Assembly (NCBI GenBank): GCA_041399205.1
Contig: JAWKTK010000005.1
Coordinates: 124,001 to 188,000, forward strand
Length of the DNA: 64,000 nucleotides
From: JAGQOZ01 sp041399205
GTDB lineage: Bacteria; Planctomycetota; Planctomycetia; Pirellulales; Pirellulaceae
Reading direction: 5' to 3'
The position numbers and the translations under genes are program-made. How positions within the stretch are numbered: position 1 is the first letter of the stretch; every line of letters starts with the position of its first letter. Below are positions 59,001-64,000 of the stretch, piece by piece. The notes under the pieces are model-generated. The model was not told the origin of the DNA. It made no database searches and was given only the letters and a program-made list of their open reading frames with translations.

Positions 59001-59686
59001 GCGGACTGAACAACGAGTTCAATTCTCAAACCGGACGGACGCGACACCGCCCCACACTTTATCCATGGCGTGATGGGATCGAGCCTTGCAGTTTTGTTCT
59101 CGTTTCGCCCAAGTGTCACGTATCTAGCTTTTGCACGTTCGCTTTGGCCTTGCCGTTGTCCGGTTACAGGGCGGGCACGCTTACTGTAGTGTGGCGGTTG
59201 CAACCGCCGTTCTCTTCTTTCTTCTTGGGACGGTTAATTACTTGGCGGCTGTGTTTGCCATTCGGAAGACTGGGCCAATCTGGATCGCTTGAGCGGATCC
59301 TTTGTAATGCAGCGTCACAGTTATCGGCCGTTGTCGTAGCAATGGCCGGCTTCCTGTCTGGACGATTGTCTACCTGCAAGGGCATGCAGGGTTTCCACTA
59401 TTTATGCTCGGCGCTTGTTGCTGCGGGTCGCCGGACTTGGGTGTCGTTGCAAGCAATTGCCGCGCGTCCTGTGCGGACTTAACCTTCAACCAAGGGGACA
59501 GAGTTTTCAAATGGACACCATGGAATGTGTGAGCTGCGGGTTCGCTGTTTGTAGCTGATCGATCTCGCCGAAGCTAGACGGTGTGGCAGGTGTTGCTGGC
59601 GTGAGTTGGCTAGAAATGCTGCAAGTCTGTCGTCGTCCAAAAGACTTGCGAATTCACTGCCGCGCTTAAGGAGCATTCGTCTTTCG
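59001..59686. other. Region without a recognised gene
   Basis: A hydrophobic open frame at 59144-59482 (FSSFFLGRLITWRLCLPFG, LSAVVVAMAGFLSG) could be a decayed membrane-protein gene but has no start signal or family. AAGGAG at 59668-59673 belongs to the following gene. Confidence 0.4.
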
Positions 59687-60675
59687 ATGGCCGCGGCGCG
59701 GGAAGCGAGCATTGCGCTCCTCATTGAGCTCTTGGTCGTCAATTGTTGTTCTAGCCATCTTGGGTGGCTTGCTGCTAAACGCGTTGCAATCTTCTCGTGA
59801 AGCGGCACGCCGTATATCCTGCATAAACAACGTGCGGCAAATTGGTGTTGCTGCACTGCTTCACGAGAGTAACCAACAATTTCTGCCGTCCGGCGGATGG
59901 GGATATCGAAATATTGGCGAGCCAGAGTTGGGCTTTGGCAAGTCGCAGTCCGGTGGATGGGTATTCAGCATCCTCCCCTACATGGAAGAGTTGACCTGTT
60001 TCGTCTTGGAGCTGGCATGTCCGGGCAGTCGCGGCTCGATCTGCAAACGCGTCGACTGAAGACACCTGTTGTTGGATTGAATTGTCCTACGCGACGATCA
60101 CCTGAGGCATTCACGGTTGACTGTAGAAGCTGCCGCGAACCGTACGGTTCGGCTTGGGTGCAGGTCGCGGCGCATCGCATTGACTACGCTGCAAATTGTG
60201 GTAATCATGCGTACGAGAAGGATTCCGGAGAACGATATTGGCCATTAGCGTTTGCTGGCTGAGACCGGCAAGAACTTATCGCTGACTCGCCGGGCGGTGG
60301 CCGATCTAGAATCTGGACTCAAATCTGGCGTGTGTTTCCTTCGAAGCGAGGTCCGTCTGGCGCAGATCAAGGACGGTACGTCCAAGACAATTCTTGTCGG
60401 CGAAAAGCATGTGGCGGCGAAACAATACAGGAGTGGTAAAGATTGGTCGGACAACGAAAGCATGTTTGCTGGGTTCGATAACGATGTCATCCGGTCGACG
60501 CACCGAAAGTGGGCTCCACGGCGCGATGGCGAGACGCAGTCTGTAGGCAGTTTCGGCAGTGCACATCCGGCAACATTTCAGAGTTGCATTTTGCGATGGC
60601 AGTGTCCACTCTGTTGCCTACGACATTGATGCTCGTGTTTTTGAGTCGATAGGCGACAGGGCCGGTGCAAGATAA
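59687..60675 (+). pseudogene. DUF1559 prepilin-like protein, frame-interrupted
   Basis: About 330 residues if joined, normal for DUF1559 proteins, a large planctomycete family with type IV pilin-like N-termini. ATG at 59687 with AAGGAG upstream. Seen across frames: IALLIELLVV then VVLAILGGLLLNALQSSREA and ARRISCINNVRQIGVAALL (prepilin-type N-terminus), GGWVFSILPYMEEL, IDYAANCGNHAY, LAQIKDGTSKTILVGEKHVA, DWSDNESMFAGFDNDVIRST, VGSFGSAHPATF, and AFCDGSVHSVAYDIDARVF near the end. Frame changes near 59740, 60000, 60260 and 60595. Likely a surface or pilus-like protein before damage. Confidence 0.75.
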
Positions 60676-60680
60676 AACAA

Positions 60681-61700
60681 ATGAAATCTAATCGCGAAAT
60701 GAGGTCGAATATGGATGGACGGATTTTGAGATGCGTTTCGTTGTGTGGCATTGCTGTAGTCTTGGCGGGCTCGCTACCGGTTCGTGGGGACTTAACTACT
60801 GATTCCGCAGTGTCCGCGATTATTGAGAATTTCTCGGCGATTGCGACACTTGATGCAGAATATGCCCAGGAAAATAAATGGTTCTAAGCATAAATGCCGG
60901 TTTGCTCGTGAATTGGACAAGTGGCATTATCGCGAATCGAAGCCGTGGATGGCAACCTGCGGGAAGCTGGATAACGTGTGCAGACAGTGAGGCAGTCTTC
61001 GCCTACACTGTTGAGCATACACCTGAGCCCGATCAATGGACAACCGTTCAGATTCACGATTACACGACTCCGCAGGTCATTACTCCAGAGTTGCTGACCG
61101 GAGGCTACATTCCAACTCTCAGTGGCTCTTTAGCGGACATGATTGTCGAACCGGAAGTCGAAGTCACGGAAAGTTCTTCGACGAAAACCGAAGTTCTAAT
61201 TTCAAACCTTAGAGAGCGACCCTCCCGACTGCTAGTAAGGGCTCGCTACGACCTACGCGTTGTGCGCTGATGGCGAACGAGGCAATGCGGTTCGGCTCGG
61301 ATATGTTCATAGTCGACCGGAAACTGGCGGAACCGAGGGATGGCGGTACCACATGAAAGTTGCAGAATTCGCTAGTGTTCAAGATGGTTCATCAGAGAAC
61401 ACGTTTTGGTTTCCAGTCGATGGCACCGTGCAGCATGGTGCGGCCAGGAACGGCGAGCAGCCGTCAATCCAAAGGATCGAGATCAGATACGATTCTTGTT
61501 AACACGGTATAGATCAGGCACTTTTCGATCCAAATATTCCTGACGGCACTCAGGTTGGCGATGCAACAAGCGTAAACAGTAGAGAAAATAGGAGTAAAGG
61601 TGCTGACCCAGGAGTGGACAGGCTGATCGACGAACTAACAACCGCATCAGCGAGGATACACGTAGCGAGAAACGTCGGGTCTTCATTGCGATCGCCTGCG
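60681..61700 (+). pseudogene. Unknown secreted protein, frame-interrupted
   Basis: Starts 5 nt after the DUF1559 stop, so once in the same operon. Leader: CVSLCGIAVVLAGSLPVRGD. Then IIENFSAIATLDAEYAQENK, a frame change, LDKWHYRESKPWMATCGKLD, another change, FAYTVEHTPEPDQWTTVQIH and TPELLTGGYIPTLSGSLADM, then RGNAVRLGYVHSRPETGGTE and a final part through 61700. The start resembles outer-membrane lipoprotein-sorting-like proteins often found beside DUF1559 genes, but this is not certain. End is approximate. Confidence 0.5.
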
Positions 61701-62548
61701 TTATAGTGATTCCTGGACTAATATTCGCATTCTTTTCATTCGTCGCAAAAGGTAAATGTGACTCACGCTCGTTAAGAAGGACTATTGCTATGACTTTTTT
61801 TGTTTCATGCGGCTTGTGGGACCCAGCGGGGCCACCCGCATATTAGCCTGGATGTTTTGGCTGAACAAGAAGACAGCGCACTTGAATTGCCGGTCGATCG
61901 ATGGATCTGATTCGGCAGGGAAGCTTTATCGGGAGCACTTGCTGGTACTGAAGGTCAGCCAGGGCGCAAACATAGTGCCGACCGTGAAATGCCCGGTTCG
62001 AAAGCGGTCAATGACAGCCTGGTGTCAACGAGAGGCCAGTATCGGCGCAGCAGAAACCAATTTGCCGTTGCTAGTCAATCGAAAGTGTAAGCCAGAGCCG
62101 CTGTTGGTCAGGCGTCTTCGGCCAGCATCATGTTCGCGCCGGGTGCGTGCATGTAACCAATGCAACGGCGAGCTGCTTCGTCCGCGAGACTTGATGCGCT
62201 GCCGGCCGCTCGCTTGAAGAGTTTGCCGAACTTCTGCTCCAAATCGCACCTGCAAGACGTATCCAGGCCGATGCTGGATTCCCTCCTGCTCTTGATTTCC
62301 CGTAGCATGGGCCCATGCTACTCCGCATTGCCTTTATTCTACCCGGTCGCTTTTTCTAGCATTCATTCGCCCAATTGAAGAATTCCAGAAGCACTAACTC
62401 GTGTCGCGATCCAATGACATGTGTCGAATGACCAATCTCGAATGATCAATCTCGTCGACTGCGAGCCGAACATCAATTGCGTTCCAACGACAAACGTTGT
62501 CTTGCGGTGCGGCATTCGCATCAGGTGCAAGTGTGACGATCGAAAGCA
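61701..62548. other. Gene-poor stretch
   Basis: About 850 nt. A hydrophobic piece near 61685-61750 (IACVIVIPGLIFAFFSF) may be the tail of the preceding broken gene. Short open frames on both strands are not supported by start signals or motifs. A 20-nt perfect palindrome lies at 62302-62321. Confidence 0.4.
62302..62321. repeat. 20-nt perfect palindrome
   Basis: GTAGCATGGGCCCATGCTAC reads the same on both strands with no loop. It could be a dimeric protein-binding site or part of a small mobile repeat. Nothing nearby decides which. Confidence 0.6.
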
Positions 62549-62584
62549 TAAAAAAATCGACCGCAGTCGTTGACGGCGGTCGAT
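62549..62584 (-). terminator. Rho-independent terminator of the Cj0069-like gene
   Basis: On the minus strand: 9-bp stem ATCGACCGC / GCGGTCGAT (62584-62576, 62564-62556) with an 11-nt loop, then a run of T to 62549. It lies about 40 nt after the stop at 62626. Confidence 0.88.
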
Positions 62585-62625
62585 GCAGTTGATGTCGCGA
62601 ACAGTGGAAAACGAAAAGCATTCAG

Positions 62626-63686
62626 TCAGTTGGCAAATGCCATCCAGTTGGGATTGACCACGGCTTCGGCTTCCATCAGTCGCACAATTTCGTTCGCAAT
62701 GTCTTCACTCAATTCCAAATGCGTACTGAATCCAACGCAAGATGCATTGATTTCGCCCAAGACGTATTTATCAACGTTTCTGGATCGGTGTCCAAGATAA
62801 AGTCAATTGTCCAAATCAACGGTAGGTCGTAGTTGCCCAGCCGACGCTGGATGACAGGCACGCTCTTGTTGACAATGCTGACCAATTCCGGCCACTTGTC
62901 GGGTGTTTCATAGGTGTATTTGGCACCCGAAAAAAGTGTTGCCGAAAACGCGTCTGGCGCATCAGCCGGTTTCTTGTGAACGATATTCACGACCGAATTG
63001 CGAAGCATGAAAACGCGAATTTCACCTTCTTTGATGCGTTCCAGAAACGGCATATCCAAGATCATGCCGCCTTCGCCATCCAGATACTTGACGCAGAAGT
63101 CGATGAATTCGCCCAGCGGCATCGTCTCGACATGGTTGTCCTTCGCTTCGGTACACTTGACCATCTGATCCAGCGAAACAGGTCCATTGGGGTTCGCATC
63201 CAACACCTCGACTCGCCAAATTCCTTCGCCCGTAGAACCTCGATTCTGCTTGGCCACTCGCACCCCGTTGGCCAGGCTGGCGGGGAATTCTGCTTTGAAG
63301 GTTTCAAAGTCGTAATAACACTTGACGTCTTCCGGAACAATTTCGGTGCCCTTCAGTTTTTCCACCGCGTTCTTGGCCCCGTAGTTAATCATCGCATCGG
63401 GATGCGGCAGCCCGATAACGCCGTGCTTCACCAGCTCGCGCAGCATTTGAAAATAACCAACTTCGCTGGGCAGATTTCCCGGATTGACGCGACTAATGTA
63501 CGCACCAGCCTTGGCACACGTATAGCGATAGATTTCGCCACGATCTTCATCGCGGTAAAAAATAATTTCGGACGTCCAGCCTTTTTGCGTCAACGAATCT
63601 ATGATCGGCTTGGAATCGGGTCGATAACCATATTCGCCTTTGTCCGTGCCACCTCGAGCCTCAAAAATCACAACATGCGTCTTCAC
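62626..63686 (-). CDS. Cj0069-like protein (ATP-grasp-like), one frameshift
   Basis: About 353 residues when joined. GTG start at 63686 is chosen because GGGAGGAAAAT precedes it directly and family members begin KTHVVIFEARGGTDKGEYG; the frame is open to 63758. Other features: YRPDSKPIIDSLTQKGW, YISRVNPGNLPSEVGYFQML, GVRVAKQNRGSTGEGIWRVE, EGEIRVFMLRNSVVNIVHKK, PLIWTIDFILDTD. Near 62780 the frame shifts; the next frame gives YVLGEINASCVGFSTHLELS and EDIANEIVRLMEAEAVVNPN up to TGA at 62626. The RGSTGEGIW and DFILD...EIN pattern is ATP-grasp-like, so an ATP-dependent ligase is possible; no substrate is known. Confidence 0.8.
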
Positions 63687-64000
63687 ATTTTCCTCCCAAC
63701 AAGAGTCCAAGCGGTTAACAATTTGCCGTGACGTCATGAATCGCAAATTGCGAACCATTCAGGCTCAATTATCAGAACAGAATTGCTGGGGCGGAAAGAC
63801 AAGTGCTATCGAAATAAACACGTGCGGCGTATCAAACATGTCTGTGCTGTGTGGCGCGACACGCCGCCCGAATTCGCGCGCCGAACAAGGCGTACGTGTT
63901 ATTCGAATCGAACCTATTGGTCGGTTTCCAGCGATCGTATCACTTTCAGCAAGATCCCCATCGCGGGCTGGGCCATACCACCGTGATCGAAGCCATCAAG
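63687..64000. other. Right edge, no firm gene
   Basis: Upstream region of the minus-strand Cj0069-like gene. On the plus strand the frame reaching the edge reads NKAYVLFESNLLVGFQRSYH then FQQDPHRGLGHTTVIEAIK, which has protein-like composition and may be the start or middle of a gene cut by the window. No start codon with a binding site was found. Confidence 0.3.

Noticed and set aside
62976..63731. Open frame of 251 codons opposite the Cj0069-like gene
   Set aside because: The minus strand has a ribosome binding site, terminator and family match; the plus frame has none.
1..64000. tRNA, rRNA, CRISPR arrays, prophage or integrative element
   Set aside because: No cloverleaf-like sequences, regularly spaced repeats, phage structural genes or integrases were recognised. 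The only complete mobile element seen is the ISAs1-family copy.

Overview
The window looks like chromosomal DNA of a planctomycete, probably Pirellulales-like; this is inferred from protein families only. The markers are secreted proteins with PEP-CTERM tails, dockerin-like double EF-hand ends, N-terminal LEPR-XLL-type motifs (QLESRLVLSA, QLEPRLVLAA), a DUF1559 prepilin-like protein, and ECF sigma factors coupled to large Ser/Thr kinases with WD40 tails. No rRNA, tRNA or CRISPR array was seen.

Region 1 (1-27.1 kb) is accessory and repetitive. After a cut-off hydrolase gene, a PEP-CTERM gene and a small HTH / membrane / leucine-rich-repeat operon (1973-3760), the same set of gene types appears twice. 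Copy A (about 3.9-14.1 kb) is VCBS protein, ECF sigma, WD40 kinase, three PEP-CTERM proteins, then a convergent GNAT-like gene. Copy B (about 14.4-27.1 kb) is VCBS protein, PEP-CTERM protein, ECF sigma, WD40 kinase, PEP-CTERM protein, a second VCBS protein, then a convergent GNAT-like gene. The two GNAT-like genes are near-identical direct repeats about 13 kb apart. The kinase of copy B is split by an ISAs1-family insertion sequence with a 10-bp target duplication; removing it restores the frame. I read the cassette as a duplicated sensor-to-surface unit: kinase and ECF sigma sense and transcribe, VCBS and PEP-CTERM proteins are the exported products.

Region 2 (27.5-37.2 kb) holds three more secreted proteins (dockerin, PEP-CTERM, ELWxxDGT-like) and a third, intact ECF sigma / WD40 kinase pair on the minus strand. 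Copies of a short intergenic repeat lie here and in region 1.

Region 3 (37.5-57.9 kb) is mostly housekeeping: glpK, a DUF971 protein, a thioredoxin/YHS-like protein, rho, a helix-hairpin-helix protein, uvrB, an ECF sigma with a membrane partner, rpsU, an AbiEii-like nucleotidyltransferase, an AarF/UbiB kinase, a large dockerin PEP-CTERM protein, a TlpA-like thioredoxin, typA and recQ.

Region 4 (57.9-62.6 kb) is gene-poor, with broken remains of a GT2 glycosyltransferase, a DUF1559 protein and an unknown secreted protein. The window ends with a Cj0069-like gene on the minus strand.

Caution: many reading frames are interrupted, including those of rho and uvrB, which are rarely dispensable. 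Some frameshifts may therefore be sequencing or assembly errors. 'Pseudogene' here means 'frame interrupted in this sequence', not proven decay.
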